Positions 11,176 through 19,885 of a stretch of 64,000 nucleotides of DNA are shown here, piece after piece (position 1 is the first letter of the stretch; each line of letters begins with the position of its first letter). The notes beneath the pieces are model-generated. The model ran no database searches. It saw only the letters and a program-made list of their open reading frames with translations, and was not told the DNA's origin. This DNA is from Winogradskya humida (lineage in GTDB: Bacteria > Actinomycetota > Actinomycetes > Mycobacteriales > Micromonosporaceae), in assembly GCF_016862215.1 (NCBI RefSeq), contig NZ_BOMN01000122.1, forward strand, positions 1-64,000, given 5' to 3'. A program made the translations under genes and the position numbers.

Positions 11176-12119
11176 TTCTGCGCCTCCACAACCGCGCGCA
11201 TCCGCGGATCCAGCAGGGGATATATCAGATCCACGAACAGATTGATGAGAGCGAAGCTGACCGCGACGAACACGACGATGCCCTGGACGAGGGGTACGTC
11301 GAGGGTGTTGATCGCGTTCTGGGTCAGCCGGCCGATGCCCTTGCGGGCGAACACCGTCTCGGTGATGACCGAGCCCGCGATCAGGTTGCCGAACGTGATG
11401 CCCGCGATCGTCAGCGCCGGCAGGCTGGCGTTGCGCAGCACGTCGCGCAGGATGATGCCGCCGCGGGTGGCGCCCTTCGCCCAGCTCGTCGTGACGTACC
11501 CGGAATGGAACTCGGTCGCGAAGCTGCGGACCAGCAGTTGCGCGATCGGCCCGGCCACCGGGATGGCGAGGGTGATCAGCGGCAGCACGATGCTGCGTGG
11601 CCCGTCGTCGCCGAACGCCGGAAACCAGCCCAGCTTGAACGAGAACACCTGCAGGATCAGGATGCCGGAGAGGAACACCGGCACCGACACCGCGCCCGAC
11701 GGCAGGGCCTCCACCACGTTGCGCACCCAGGCGCGCCGGGTCGAGGTGGCGACGAGCGCGATGCCGACGGCGGCGAGCACCGCCAGCACCAGCGCTCCCG
11801 CCGACAGCAGCAGGGTTTCGGGCAGTACGTCGAGGATCGCCGAGGCGACCGGCCGGCCGGACTGCACCGAGCTGCCGAAGTCGCCGGTCAGCGCGTGGCC
11901 GAGGCGGTCGGCGTACTGCAGGAGCACGGGCTTGTTGAAGCCGTAGTTGTCCGCGACCTGCTCGCGCACCTCCGGCGGCACGGTGTTGAGCTCGGTGGGA
12001 TCGAAGAGCAGGTCCACCGGGTTCGCCGGGAGCACGAAGAGCAGGACGAACGTGAGGGTGAACGCGGCCCACACCACGAACGCGGCCCGGCCGGTCTTCA
12101 GCGCGACATACCGCAGCAC
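11172..12119 (-). CDS. DppB-like ABC transporter permease
   Basis: A 315-residue DppB-type permease: an N-terminal transmembrane helix, a periplasmic loop containing LLQYADRLGHALTGDFG, then hydrophobic segments with LPALTIAGITFGNLIAGSV and the terminal LIYPLLDPRMR typical of DppB/GsiC. It starts at a GTG (12119), four bases after the stop of the binding-protein gene. Two Met and no Cys, low even for a polytopic membrane protein. Forms the membrane channel with the adjacent DppC-like subunit. Confidence 0.9.
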   Translation of the reverse strand: MLRYVALKTGRAAFVVWAAFTLTFVLLFVLPANPVDLLFDPTELNTVPPEVREQVADNYGFNKPVLLQYADRLGHALTGDFGSSVQSGRPVASAILDVLPETLLLSAGALVLAVLAAVGIALVATSTRRAWVRNVVEALPSGAVSVPVFLSGILILQVFSFKLGWFPAFGDDGPRSIVLPLITLAIPVAGPIAQLLVRSFATEFHSGYVTTSWAKGATRGGIILRDVLRNASLPALTIAGITFGNLIAGSVITETVFARKGIGRLTQNAINTLDVPLVQGIVVFVAVSFALINLFVDLIYPLLDPRMRAVVEAQK

Positions 12120-12123
12120 GATG

Positions 12124-13839
12124 TTACTTCCCGTCGCTCTTCCAGGCGTCCACGAAGTGGTTCCGGGACTGGGCGTCGAAGATGATGCCGTGGACGTAGT
12201 CCGCGTGCGCGATCACCTGTGCCGGGTTGTAGATCGGGCTGACCAGGGCGTACTTCTCGAGCAGTAGATCCTGGGCGGCCTTGGCTGCGGCCTTGCGCTC
12301 GGCCGGGTCGAGGGTGAGCTCGAGCTTGCCCAGCGTCGCCGAGACCTCGGCCACGTCGATCCCGGTGGAGTCGGCGGTCAGGAACGAGGCATTACCGAGC
12401 TGCGGACCGTACGCGAGATTGAGCACTGCCGGATCGTTGCGTGAGCGGTTCGCGGCGGTGATGTTCCAGTCGGTCTTCGCCTTGGCCACCTGTGCCGTGT
12501 AGTCCGGGATCGGGACCACGGAGAGCTGCAGGTCGATGCCGATCTTCGTGAGGTCCTGCTGGACCGACTCGTACGCCGGCTTGTTGACCACGAGGTTGCT
12601 GATGCCGAGCAGCTTGACCGTCAGCCGCTTGCCGTCCTTGGCGCGGATGCCGTCCGGGCCGGGCACCCAGCCGGCGGCGTCGAGCAGCGCCTTGGCCTGC
12701 TCCGGGTCGTACTTCAGTACCGAGCCGCTGTAGTCGGCGTATCCGGAGACCGACGGCGCGAGCACCGAGGTCGCCACGGAGTAGGAGTCGGTGAGCACGG
12801 TCTTGGTGATCGCGTCGCGGTCCCAGCCGAGCTGGATCGCCTTGCGGACGGCGATGTCGTTGGTGGGGAACAGCTGCGAGTTGAAGTTGAAGAAGATGGA
12901 CGTGCCGGAGACGCCGCGGCTGATGATCGTAAAACCCTTGTCGGCCAGGGGCTTCTCGTCGGTGGTGCCGACGTCGAGGGTGGCGTCGATCGTGCCGGAC
13001 ACCAGCGATCCGGTGCGGACGCTGGCCTCGGGGATGGTGTTGAACACGATCCGGTCCAGGTAGGCCTCACCCTGGTGCTTGATCGAGGCGGGCGCCCAGT
13101 GGTAGCCGGCCCGCTTCACCAGGACGGTCTTGACCTGCTGTTCCCAGGACTCGTAGACGAACGGCCCGGTGCCGATGATCTTCTTCGGGTCGGCGCGCTC
13201 GGCCGAGCTCAGCTTCAGCGTCGACAGGGACAGGAAGCCGGGCTGCGCGTTCGCGGTGAACGAGGACGCCTGCAGGAAACTGGCCAGGGGCTTGGCGAAC
13301 CGTACGACCGCCGTGTACTGGTCCGGCGTATCGGTGCCGAGATACCCCGGGAGCAGCGACGCGCCGTTCGGGTTGATGCCCAGCTTCTGGTCGCCGTGCA
13401 CGTACTGGTCGAAGTTCGCCTTGACGACCGCCGCGTCGAACGGCGTGCCGTCACTGAACGTCACGTCCTTGCGCAGGTGGAACGTGAACTGCGTCAGCTC
13501 CTTGTTGTACTCCCAGGACTGCGCGAGCCACGGCGTGATCTCGCCGGTGTCCGGGTCCTGCCAGGTCAGCTTGTCGGTGATGTTGTTGCCGATCAGCGAT
13601 TCGGCGTAGTTGGTGCCCCACTGCGGGTCGGGGCTGCGCTGGTAGTCGATGAGCGCGAACTGCAGCGTGCCGCCGCGGACGGGTGTCCCGTCGTCCGAGG
13701 CCTCCGCGCTGCTGCCGCCTCGTCCCACGGCGAGCCCGATGCCCGCGACCAGGAGGACGGCAACCGCGGCGCCCGCTATCCAGGGCCACTTGCGACGGGT
13801 GGGTGCGCTCTGCTCGATGGAGCTTCGAAGGTCTGACAT
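12124..13839 (-). CDS. Family-5 ABC substrate-binding protein with a membrane anchor instead of a lipobox
   Basis: A 571-residue extracytoplasmic solute-binding protein of the peptide/nickel (SBP_bac_5) family: GGTLQFALIDYQRSPDPQ, FHLRKDVTFSDGTPFDAAVVKANFD (shown here by position, roughly residues 120-145) and RKAIQLGWDRDAI. The N-terminus is charged, then has a single hydrophobic helix WIAGAAVAVLLVAGIGLAVG, with no Cys after it. It is therefore probably tethered by a signal anchor or released, not lipid-modified like the other binding proteins here. I prefer ATG 13839, which has a GAGAG ribosome site, to the in-frame GTG 21 bases upstream. The mature protein has no Met beyond the start and no Cys. 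First gene of operon A. Confidence 0.88.
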   Translation of the reverse strand: MSDLRSSIEQSAPTRRKWPWIAGAAVAVLLVAGIGLAVGRGGSSAEASDDGTPVRGGTLQFALIDYQRSPDPQWGTNYAESLIGNNITDKLTWQDPDTGEITPWLAQSWEYNKELTQFTFHLRKDVTFSDGTPFDAAVVKANFDQYVHGDQKLGINPNGASLLPGYLGTDTPDQYTAVVRFAKPLASFLQASSFTANAQPGFLSLSTLKLSSAERADPKKIIGTGPFVYESWEQQVKTVLVKRAGYHWAPASIKHQGEAYLDRIVFNTIPEASVRTGSLVSGTIDATLDVGTTDEKPLADKGFTIISRGVSGTSIFFNFNSQLFPTNDIAVRKAIQLGWDRDAITKTVLTDSYSVATSVLAPSVSGYADYSGSVLKYDPEQAKALLDAAGWVPGPDGIRAKDGKRLTVKLLGISNLVVNKPAYESVQQDLTKIGIDLQLSVVPIPDYTAQVAKAKTDWNITAANRSRNDPAVLNLAYGPQLGNASFLTADSTGIDVAEVSATLGKLELTLDPAERKAAAKAAQDLLLEKYALVSPIYNPAQVIAHADYVHGIIFDAQSRNHFVDAWKSDGK

Positions 13840-13908
13840 GCCGATTCTCTCAATCTTCACTGTTGCCTACGTCAGATCTAGCTGTAGAACTGAGCATTCT
13901 ATACATTG

Positions 13909-13925
13909 GCTATATAGCCGATAGG
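13909..13925. promoter_or_regulatory. Candidate sulfur-regulon operator (variant GCTA-N9-TAGG)
   Basis: GCTATATAGCCGATAGG lies in the 99-bp divergent region between operon A and the 13939 monooxygenase. It matches seven of the eight fixed positions of the CCTA-N9-TAGG element found at three other promoters in the window. The 12-bp perfect palindrome GGCTATATAGCC at 13908-13919 overlaps it. Binding factor unknown. Confidence 0.5.
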
Positions 13926-13938
13926 ATATGAGGGTTAC

Positions 13939-15015
13939 ATGAGTGACGAAGCTGCAAACGAGTTCCTCTGGTACATCCCGAACCAGGTCGAGCCGGGCCA
14001 TCGCGGGGACGACGTGGTCACGGATCACAACACCCTGGACACCCTCACCGGCCACGCCCTCGCGCTGGAGAAACACGGGTGGGGCGGGGCGCTGATCGGG
14101 ACCGGCTGGGGGCGGCCCGACACGTTCACCGTCGCCACCGCGCTGGCCGCCCGGACGACGACGTTCCAGCCGCTGATCGCGGTGCGGCCCGGGTACTGGC
14201 GGCCGGCGAACTTCGCGTCGGCGGCGGCGAGCCTCGATCACCTCAGCGGCGGGCGCGTACTGATCAATATCGTGTCGGGGAAGGACAATCTCGCGGCGTA
14301 TGGCGACAGCGAGGGTGACCAGGCCCACCGCTACGCGCGTACGAAGGAGTTCCTCCAGCTCGTCCGCAGATTGTGGACCGAGGAGAACGTCACGTATCAC
14401 GGCGAGCACTTCGGGGTCACCGGCTCGACCGTGGTCCCCCGGCCGGTCGTGCGCGGCGCGCGCAGGCATCCGCGGCTCTACTTCGGCGGGGCTTCCGAGG
14501 CGGCTGAGCGGGTGGCTGCTGCCGAGGCTGACGTTCAGCTGTTCTGGGGTGAGCCGCTGGACGGCGTACGCGAAAGGATCGAAAGGCTGACAGCGCTCAG
14601 CGCCGAACTCGGCCGGGAGCATGCCCCGCTGGAGTTCGGGCTGCGGATCACCACGGTGGTCCGGGAGACGTCCGAGCAGGCCTGGTCCGATGCCGAGGCG
14701 AAGGTCGCGGAGATGGCGAAGGGCGTCGGCCGGACCCCGCCCGACCAGGCCCGGCGCGCCGCGGTCGGCCAGCAGCGGCTGCTCGACCTGACATCCCGCG
14801 GCGAGGTGCTGGACGACAACCTCTACACGGCGCCCGGCAAGTTCGGGGGCGGGGGCGCCGGCACCACGTGGCTGGTCGGCTCGGCCAAGGAGGTGGCATC
14901 GTCGCTACGGCGCTACCAGGAGCTGGGCATCACGCACTTCATCCTCTCCGACACGCCTTACCTGCCGGAGATCGAGCGCCAGGGCGAGCAGCTGTTGCCG
15001 CTATTGAGGGGCTGA
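13939..15015 (+). CDS. ssuD: SsuD-like alkanesulfonate monooxygenase (LLM class)
   Basis: A 358-residue FMNH2-dependent monooxygenase of the SsuD/MsuD type, which releases sulfite from alkanesulfonates. SsuD-like blocks in order are EFLWYIPNQ, a TGWGRPDTFTVATALAA stretch, RVLINIVSGKD, RLYFGGASEAAERVAA, VQLFWGEPLDGVRERIE, AVGQQRLLDL and GGGGAGTTWLVGSAKEV. The ATG is preceded by AGGG at a normal distance. It is divergent from operon A, sharing an operator-like site, and its last 15 bases overlap the convergent gene at 15001. Two Met and no Cys. Reduced FMN probably comes from the SsuE-like reductase at 37520 or the nitroreductase at 56. Confidence 0.88.
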   Translation: MSDEAANEFLWYIPNQVEPGHRGDDVVTDHNTLDTLTGHALALEKHGWGGALIGTGWGRPDTFTVATALAARTTTFQPLIAVRPGYWRPANFASAAASLDHLSGGRVLINIVSGKDNLAAYGDSEGDQAHRYARTKEFLQLVRRLWTEENVTYHGEHFGVTGSTVVPRPVVRGARRHPRLYFGGASEAAERVAAAEADVQLFWGEPLDGVRERIERLTALSAELGREHAPLEFGLRITTVVRETSEQAWSDAEAKVAEMAKGVGRTPPDQARRAAVGQQRLLDLTSRGEVLDDNLYTAPGKFGGGGAGTTWLVGSAKEVASSLRRYQELGITHFILSDTPYLPEIERQGEQLLPLLRG

Positions 15016-16377
15016 GAAGCGGTAACGCGCGGCGGGGTGGTCGTCCCGGACCCGGGTCACCCCGCCGCCGTGGAAGTGCTCCCGCAGCGTCGAGCCCTCG
15101 TAGTCACGCCAGACCAGGCCACGGCGCTGCAGCTCGGGCACGACCAGATCGGTGAAGTCGCGGAACGTCACCGGCGGCACCGGGTCGGCGATGTTGAACC
15201 CGTCGATCCCCGCCTCGTCGACCCAGCGCTCCAGCTCGTCGGCGACCGTCGCGGGACTGCCGGCGATCACCGGGCCCCCACCGCCCACGCCGACGAACTC
15301 GGCGATCGCGCGCGGCGTCCAGCGCCGGTCCGGGTCGAGCGTGGTGAACAGCTCGACCATGCCGCGGATGCCGTCGGTCTCCACGTATTCCAGGGGCTTG
15401 TCGAGGTCCAGCGCCGACAGGTCGATGTGCATGAGCGCACTCCAGCGGGCCAAAGCGCCCTCTACACTGGCGTAGGACTGGTAATCCGCGAGCTTCGCCT
15501 GTGCCTGCGCGTCCGTCTCGGCCACGATCACCGTGGCGATCGCGAAGAACTTGAGCGAGCGGGGATCGCGGCCCTCGGCGGCGGCCCGCTCGCGGACATC
15601 GGTGACCAGGCCGCGCGCCATCGACGGCAGATAGGTCGACAGGAACACGCCCTCCGCGTGCCGGGCGGCGAACGCGCGCCCGACCGGGGACGTCCCGGCC
15701 TGGTAGATCACCGGGGTGCGCTGCACACCCGGCTCGGACAACGCGATGCCCGGCACCCGGTAGTACGTGCCCTCGTGCGCGACCGGCCGTACCCGTGCGG
15801 GGTCGACGAAGATGCCTTCGGGAGAGCGGACCACCGCGTCGTCGGCCCAGCTCGATTCCCACAACTTGTAGACGACGTCCATGAACTCCTCGGCGACCGC
15901 GTACCGCTGGTCGTGCGGGAGCTGAGTGGTCAGGCCGAGGTTGCGGGCCGCGCTGTCCAGGGCCGAGGTGACGACGTTCCACCCGATCCGGCCGCCGGTC
16001 AGGTGATCGAGGGTGGTCATCTTGCGGGCGAAGGAGTAGGGCTGCTCGTACGTCGACGACACCGTCACGGAGAACCCGAGATGCTCGGTGACCGCCGCCA
16101 TCGCGCTGATCGCCAGCAGCGGATCATCGGTCGGCGTCTGGATGCCGTCCCGCAACGCCGCGTCGACGCTGCCCTGATAGACCTCGAGCGGCCCGAGCGC
16201 GTCCGCGATGAACAACGCGTCGAACCGCCCGCGCTCCAGGATCCGCGCGGTCTCGGTCCAGTAGCTCAGCTCCCGGTAGCGGTGCGCCTGGCTGTCCGGG
16301 TGCCGCCACAACCCGATCGCCGTATGCCCGACCGTGGACTGCCGCAACCCGTTCAACCGGATCCGCTCGCCGCTCAT
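15001..16377 (-). CDS. LLM-class flavin monooxygenase, NtaA/SnaA/DszA family
   Basis: A 458-residue FMNH2-dependent monooxygenase, full family length. Motifs are FDALFIADALGPL, SSTYEQPYSFARK, GRIGWNVVTS, RNLGLTTQLPHDQRY, VYKLWESSW, HEGTYYRVPGIAL and RTPVIYQAGTSPVGR. The start codon has a strong GGAGGG ribosome site six bases away. It lies 25 bases after the small kinase gene in the same direction, so it ends operon B; its 3' end overlaps the convergent SsuD-like gene. Seven Met and no Cys. Substrate unknown; the importer encoded upstream presumably delivers it. Confidence 0.88.
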   Translation of the reverse strand: MSGERIRLNGLRQSTVGHTAIGLWRHPDSQAHRYRELSYWTETARILERGRFDALFIADALGPLEVYQGSVDAALRDGIQTPTDDPLLAISAMAAVTEHLGFSVTVSSTYEQPYSFARKMTTLDHLTGGRIGWNVVTSALDSAARNLGLTTQLPHDQRYAVAEEFMDVVYKLWESSWADDAVVRSPEGIFVDPARVRPVAHEGTYYRVPGIALSEPGVQRTPVIYQAGTSPVGRAFAARHAEGVFLSTYLPSMARGLVTDVRERAAAEGRDPRSLKFFAIATVIVAETDAQAQAKLADYQSYASVEGALARWSALMHIDLSALDLDKPLEYVETDGIRGMVELFTTLDPDRRWTPRAIAEFVGVGGGGPVIAGSPATVADELERWVDEAGIDGFNIADPVPPVTFRDFTDLVVPELQRRGLVWRDYEGSTLREHFHGGGVTRVRDDHPAARYRFSAPQ

Positions 16378-16402
16378 TGCTTCCCTCCGCCACTCATGAT
16401 GA

Positions 16403-16897
16403 TCAGCCGTTCTCGATGATCAGATCTGCCTGCCCGCGCACGTCGTTCGCCGCGTAGAAGGCGTCCTCCTGCCGGGCCCAGCGCTCCCAGTGCGGCGCAT
16501 AGGTGTCACCGTCCCGGGCCATGGCCCGCTCGCGCCGCACATCCGCAGAAGCCTCGATCCAGATCAGCCCGCTCCGGTACGCCGTGAGCACGTCAGCCCC
16601 GCACCCGACGCCCTCGACCACGAGGCGCTCCGTGGCGGGCACCTCATGCCACGCGCCGGGACGATCCCCCGCCCAGTCCCACAGTCGCCACCGTGCGGGC
16701 TCCCCCGCGGCGAGCGGCACCAGCACCTGCTCGTGCAGCACGGTCACCGCCGCCTGCAACCCGTCCCACCCGGGATAGATCTCATCCATCCGGATCAGCG
16801 TCGCGCCCAGCCCCGCCGCAATCGTGGCGGCAAAACGCGACTTCCCGGACCCCGACCGCCCCTCGACCGCCAGCACGCGGAGATCTCCTACGCTCAC
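16403..16897 (-). CDS. Small P-loop NTPase/kinase (uridine-kinase-like)
   Basis: A 164-residue nucleotide-binding protein with Walker A EGRSGSGKS at residues 10-18, RMDEIYPGWDGL where uridine/nucleoside kinases have their substrate-base Asp, and RRERAMARDG as a probable lid. It resembles the ATP-binding proteins annotated as uridine kinase-like in actinomycetes. The start is the GTG at 16897 overlapping the preceding stop as GTGA. In this operon it might phosphorylate an imported heterocycle or alcohol, but nothing specific supports that. Confidence 0.7.
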   Translation of the reverse strand: MSVGDLRVLAVEGRSGSGKSRFAATIAAGLGATLIRMDEIYPGWDGLQAAVTVLHEQVLVPLAAGEPARWRLWDWAGDRPGAWHEVPATERLVVEGVGCGADVLTAYRSGLIWIEASADVRRERAMARDGDTYAPHWERWARQEDAFYAANDVRGQADLIIENG

Positions 16898-18240
16898 CAC
16901 CGCTCGACGACCCGGCTCGGCGTGATCCGCAGAACCACCCGATCCGCTTCTTCGGCCGCGTCGCCGCGCACGTGGTCCTTCCGGGTGTACCGCTGCGCGA
17001 GCGTGTCGACCAGGCTGCTCGCATCCTCGTCGGTGACCCGTGCGGTGCCACGGATCTCGACATAGCGGGTGGGCCGGTCCCGGTCGTAGATCAGCACGGT
17101 CACCCTCGGATCGCGCCGGATGTTGGCCGCTTTCCGCCGCCCGCCCTTGGTCGCCATCACCAGCTCGTCGCCGTCCCGCCCGACCCACATCACGGACAGC
17201 TGAGCGACACCATTCGGCTCGGTGGTCGACAGCACCGCGAACTCAGGCCGATCCAGCAACTCCCGCACCCCCTCACTAAACCGCACAACCACCCCGGGAT
17301 CGGCCAACTCCGCGCCGAGCGTCGCCGGGCCGGGCGATTCTGGGCCGGGCGATTCTGGGCCGGGCGATTCTGGGTTGGGGGCGGCCGGTTCGGGGCCGAG
17401 GGTGAGCGGCAGGCCGGGGTCGGCGGACCACTCCTCCAGGGAGCCGTCGTAGAGGGCCACGTCGTCGCGGCCCAGCACCGCGAGGGCCAGGGCGACACCC
17501 GCGGCCGAGATGCCGCTGCCGCAGTAGAGCCACACCGGCTGTGGATCGGCGAGCAGCCCGGACAGTGCCTCGGTCAACGGCTCTGCGGGCAGCAGGCGGC
17601 CGTCCGGGCCGGACAGTGAGCGGGCCGGCAGGTTCCCGCTGCCGGGGATGTGGCCGCGGCGGGAGTACCGGGTAGGAACGTCGCCGCGGTAGGCCTCCGG
17701 GTTCAGCGCGCACAGCACGGTCGCGTCGACGTCACCCGCGATCCACGCCTCCAGGTCACCACGCTCGATCCACCGCTCCGGACGGGGGCGCGCCGTGAGT
17801 CTCCCGGCGGGAGGCTCCGGCGCCGGCCCTGATGCGATGGGCAGTCCGGCTTCGCGCCAGGCTGCCAGGCCGCCGTCGAGGACCTGGGCAGGCACGCCGA
17901 TCGAGGTGAGGAGCCACCACAGCCGGGCGGCCCAGATGCCGCCGGCGCTGTCGTAGGCCACGACCGGGACGCCGTCCGTGACGCCGAGGCGGGCCAACGA
18001 CGCCGCGAGCACCGAAGGCTCCGGGTGGGCGAAGTGCGAGGGGGCGGCCGGGTCGCTGAGGTCGTTGAGCAGGTCGGCGTGGCGGGAGCCCGGGATATGC
18101 GCGGTGAGCCAGCCTTCGTAGCCGGTGGTCGCGCGGTGGTCGCCGTCGAACCCGGGTGCGGGGAGGGTGACCGTGGCGTCGAGGATCAGGAGCTCACGGC
18201 GTACTGAAAGCTGCTCGGTCGTGATCAACGGGCCGGTCAT
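16894..18240 (-). CDS. Tandem rhodanese fused to a PPOX-type flavin/F420 domain
   Basis: A 448-residue fusion. Residues 1 to about 285 form two rhodanese modules as in thiosulfate/mercaptopyruvate sulfurtransferases: HIPGSRHADLLNDLSDP in the first, and the active-site loop WLYCGSGISAAG in the second. CGSG fits the mercaptopyruvate type better than CRKG. After a linker of three ESPGP repeats (DNA 17327-17371), the C-terminal 130 residues are a pyridoxamine-phosphate-oxidase-like split barrel (FAVLSTTEPNGVAQLSVMWV, RRDPRVTVLIYDRDRP), the fold of F420- or flavin-dependent reductases. It would handle persulfide sulfur and a redox step in one chain. The fusion is unusual to me. Overlaps both neighbours by 4 bases. 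Confidence 0.82.
   Translation of the reverse strand: MTGPLITTEQLSVRRELLILDATVTLPAPGFDGDHRATTGYEGWLTAHIPGSRHADLLNDLSDPAAPSHFAHPEPSVLAASLARLGVTDGVPVVAYDSAGGIWAARLWWLLTSIGVPAQVLDGGLAAWREAGLPIASGPAPEPPAGRLTARPRPERWIERGDLEAWIAGDVDATVLCALNPEAYRGDVPTRYSRRGHIPGSGNLPARSLSGPDGRLLPAEPLTEALSGLLADPQPVWLYCGSGISAAGVALALAVLGRDDVALYDGSLEEWSADPGLPLTLGPEPAAPNPESPGPESPGPESPGPATLGAELADPGVVVRFSEGVRELLDRPEFAVLSTTEPNGVAQLSVMWVGRDGDELVMATKGGRRKAANIRRDPRVTVLIYDRDRPTRYVEIRGTARVTDEDASSLVDTLAQRYTRKDHVRGDAAEEADRVVLRITPSRVVERW
17327..17371. repeat. 15-bp x3 perfect tandem repeat in the fusion linker
   Basis: Three copies of gggccgggcgattct encode the (ESPGP)3 linker between the rhodanese and PPOX domains. The period is a multiple of three, so copy-number change would preserve the frame. 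Confidence 0.95.
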
Positions 18241-19133
18241 CGCGGCACCGCCGTGCGCCAGTCGAAGTCCGCGGGGAGGATGCCGGCGGTGGCGAGCCAG
18301 TCGGTGTAGGGGTCCATGAGGTCGGGGCGGATCTCGCCCCAGCTGCCGTCGTGCCACCAGGTGGGCGCGATGAGCTCGAGGGAGCGGGCGAGGACGGGCC
18401 GGGGGAAGTATGGGATGACGCGGTCGAGGATCTCCAGGGTGCCGGCCGGGTCGTCGGTTGCCGCGCGGAAGCCGCGCTCGGTGACCTCGAGGAACGTGGC
18501 GATCACGCCGGGGTCGTCGGCGAGCGCGGGGCCGGTGCCGAGCAGGTAGCTGTGGTACGGCGGGGCGCCGATGTCGTCGACCGGCCAGATGATGCGCTCC
18601 TCGCCGGGGAGGTCCGCGAACAGGGCGTCCCAGGCCCAGTAGCCGCCGAACGTGGCGTCGATCCCGCCGGCGGCGATGTCGTCGACGCTGAGCTCGCGGT
18701 GGCCGCTGTCGACCAGGATGACCGCGTCCGGGTCTCCGCCGTCGGCCGCGACCAGGTGGCGGACCATGGCCACGCCGCGCGGGGTCGGGTTGAGGGCGAG
18801 GCGTTTGCCGGCCAGGTCGCGGGGGCGGGTGATGCCGCGGCCGGTGACGCTCTGGATGGTCTCCATGCCGCGGTGGTTGATCGAGGCGACCGCCTGAAGG
18901 GGCTGGCCCTCGGCGCGGCGGACGAGCAGGCGGTTGGTCGGGAAGACGCCGAAGTGGACCTCGCCGCGCAGGAGGTGTTCGAGGGTGTCACCGCGCAGGG
19001 CGTCGAAGACGGTGAGTTCGACGTCCAGGCCGGCGTCGGCGTACCAGCCGTTGCGGGAGGCCACGTAGAAGCCGGCGGCGTTGGGCCAGGGGTGGAAGTA
19101 CTCGAGCATCACGCGTACGTGGGTGGCGGTCAT
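18237..19133 (-). CDS. NMT1/THI5-like solute-binding-fold protein without signal peptide
   Basis: A 298-residue protein of the NMT1/THI5-like fold used by SsuA, TauA and ThiY binding proteins: YFHPWPNAAGFYVASRNGWY at residues 12-31, DLAGKRLALNPTPRG, and an IDATFGGYW stretch. It starts directly MTATHVRVML with no hydrophobic leader and no lipobox Cys, so it should stay in the cytoplasm. The same operon already has an exported binding protein of this fold at 20621. It may be an enzyme (THI5 itself is catalytic), a ligand-handling protein or a binding protein exported by an unseen route. ATGA overlaps at both ends. Confidence 0.75.
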   Translation of the reverse strand: MTATHVRVMLEYFHPWPNAAGFYVASRNGWYADAGLDVELTVFDALRGDTLEHLLRGEVHFGVFPTNRLLVRRAEGQPLQAVASINHRGMETIQSVTGRGITRPRDLAGKRLALNPTPRGVAMVRHLVAADGGDPDAVILVDSGHRELSVDDIAAGGIDATFGGYWAWDALFADLPGEERIIWPVDDIGAPPYHSYLLGTGPALADDPGVIATFLEVTERGFRAATDDPAGTLEILDRVIPYFPRPVLARSLELIAPTWWHDGSWGEIRPDLMDPYTDWLATAGILPADFDWRTAVPR

Positions 19134-19885
19134 CGGGGGCTCGCAGTCAGCAGGTCGGTCAGCCTGCGGCGCAAGCGGACGAAGGTGGGATCGTCGACCA
19201 CCTCGGCACGGCGGGGGCGCTCGAACGGCACCTCGACGCGTTCCAGGACGGTCGCCGGGCGGCGGGTGAAGACGTAGACGGTGTCGGAGAGCAGCAGGGC
19301 CTCTTCGATGTTGTGGGTGACGAAGAGGATCGAGCGGCGGTCCTGCTCCCAGATGTCGAGCAGCCAGCGGTGCATCTCGGCGCGCAGCATCGCGTCGAGC
19401 GCGCTGAACGGCTCGTCGAGGCAGATCAGGTCGCGACCGGCGAGCAGGGCGCGCAGGAACGCGACGCGCTGCTGCATGCCGCCGGAGAGCTCGTGCGGGT
19501 ACGAGCGGGCGAAGCCGTCAAGGCCCACTTTCGCCAGCCAGTCACGGGCCTGGGGGCGGGTGCCGCGTTTCGGGGCGCCGCCGATCTCCCGGGCCAGGAC
19601 GACGTTGTCCTCGATGGTCCGCCACGGCAGCAGCGCGGGTGCCTGGGGCATGTAGCCGATCAGGCCGCGGCGGCCGTTGGCGTGGGCGCCGTCGATGCCG
19701 ATGGTCCCGGTGGCCGGGGTCAGCAACCCGCCGATGAGGTGGAACAGCGTGCTCTTACCGCTGCCGGACGGCCCGACGATGGAGACGAACTCGCCTTTGC
19801 CGACGCGCAGCGAGATGTCCTCGAGCACGTGCAGGTCGCCGTAGGAGTGCGACAGGCCGGTGATGTCCAGAGCGGTGTCAGCCAC
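19130..19885 (-). CDS. SsuB/TauB/ThiZ-type ABC transporter ATPase
   Basis: A 251-residue single-domain ABC ATPase: Walker A GPSGSGKST, Q-loop MPQAPALLPWRTIEDNV, signature LSGGMQQRV, Walker B LICLDEPFSALDA and H-loop FVTHNIEEALLL. The LLPWRT-DNV and HNIEEAL patterns are those of nitrate/sulfonate/taurine/pyrimidine importers. It energises the permease encoded next to it. Overlaps the upstream permease by 8 bases and the downstream gene by 4. Confidence 0.9.
   Translation of the reverse strand: MADTALDITGLSHSYGDLHVLEDISLRVGKGEFVSIVGPSGSGKSTLFHLIGGLLTPATGTIGIDGAHANGRRGLIGYMPQAPALLPWRTIEDNVVLAREIGGAPKRGTRPQARDWLAKVGLDGFARSYPHELSGGMQQRVAFLRALLAGRDLICLDEPFSALDAMLRAEMHRWLLDIWEQDRRSILFVTHNIEEALLLSDTVYVFTRRPATVLERVEVPFERPRRAEVVDDPTFVRLRRRLTDLLTASPR

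Noticed and set aside
8777-11191. 804-codon and neighbouring 920- and 568-codon minus frames
   Set aside because: Extensions upstream of the ABC and LLM genes that only read through other genes out of frame; starts were set at 10369, 8780 and 11175.
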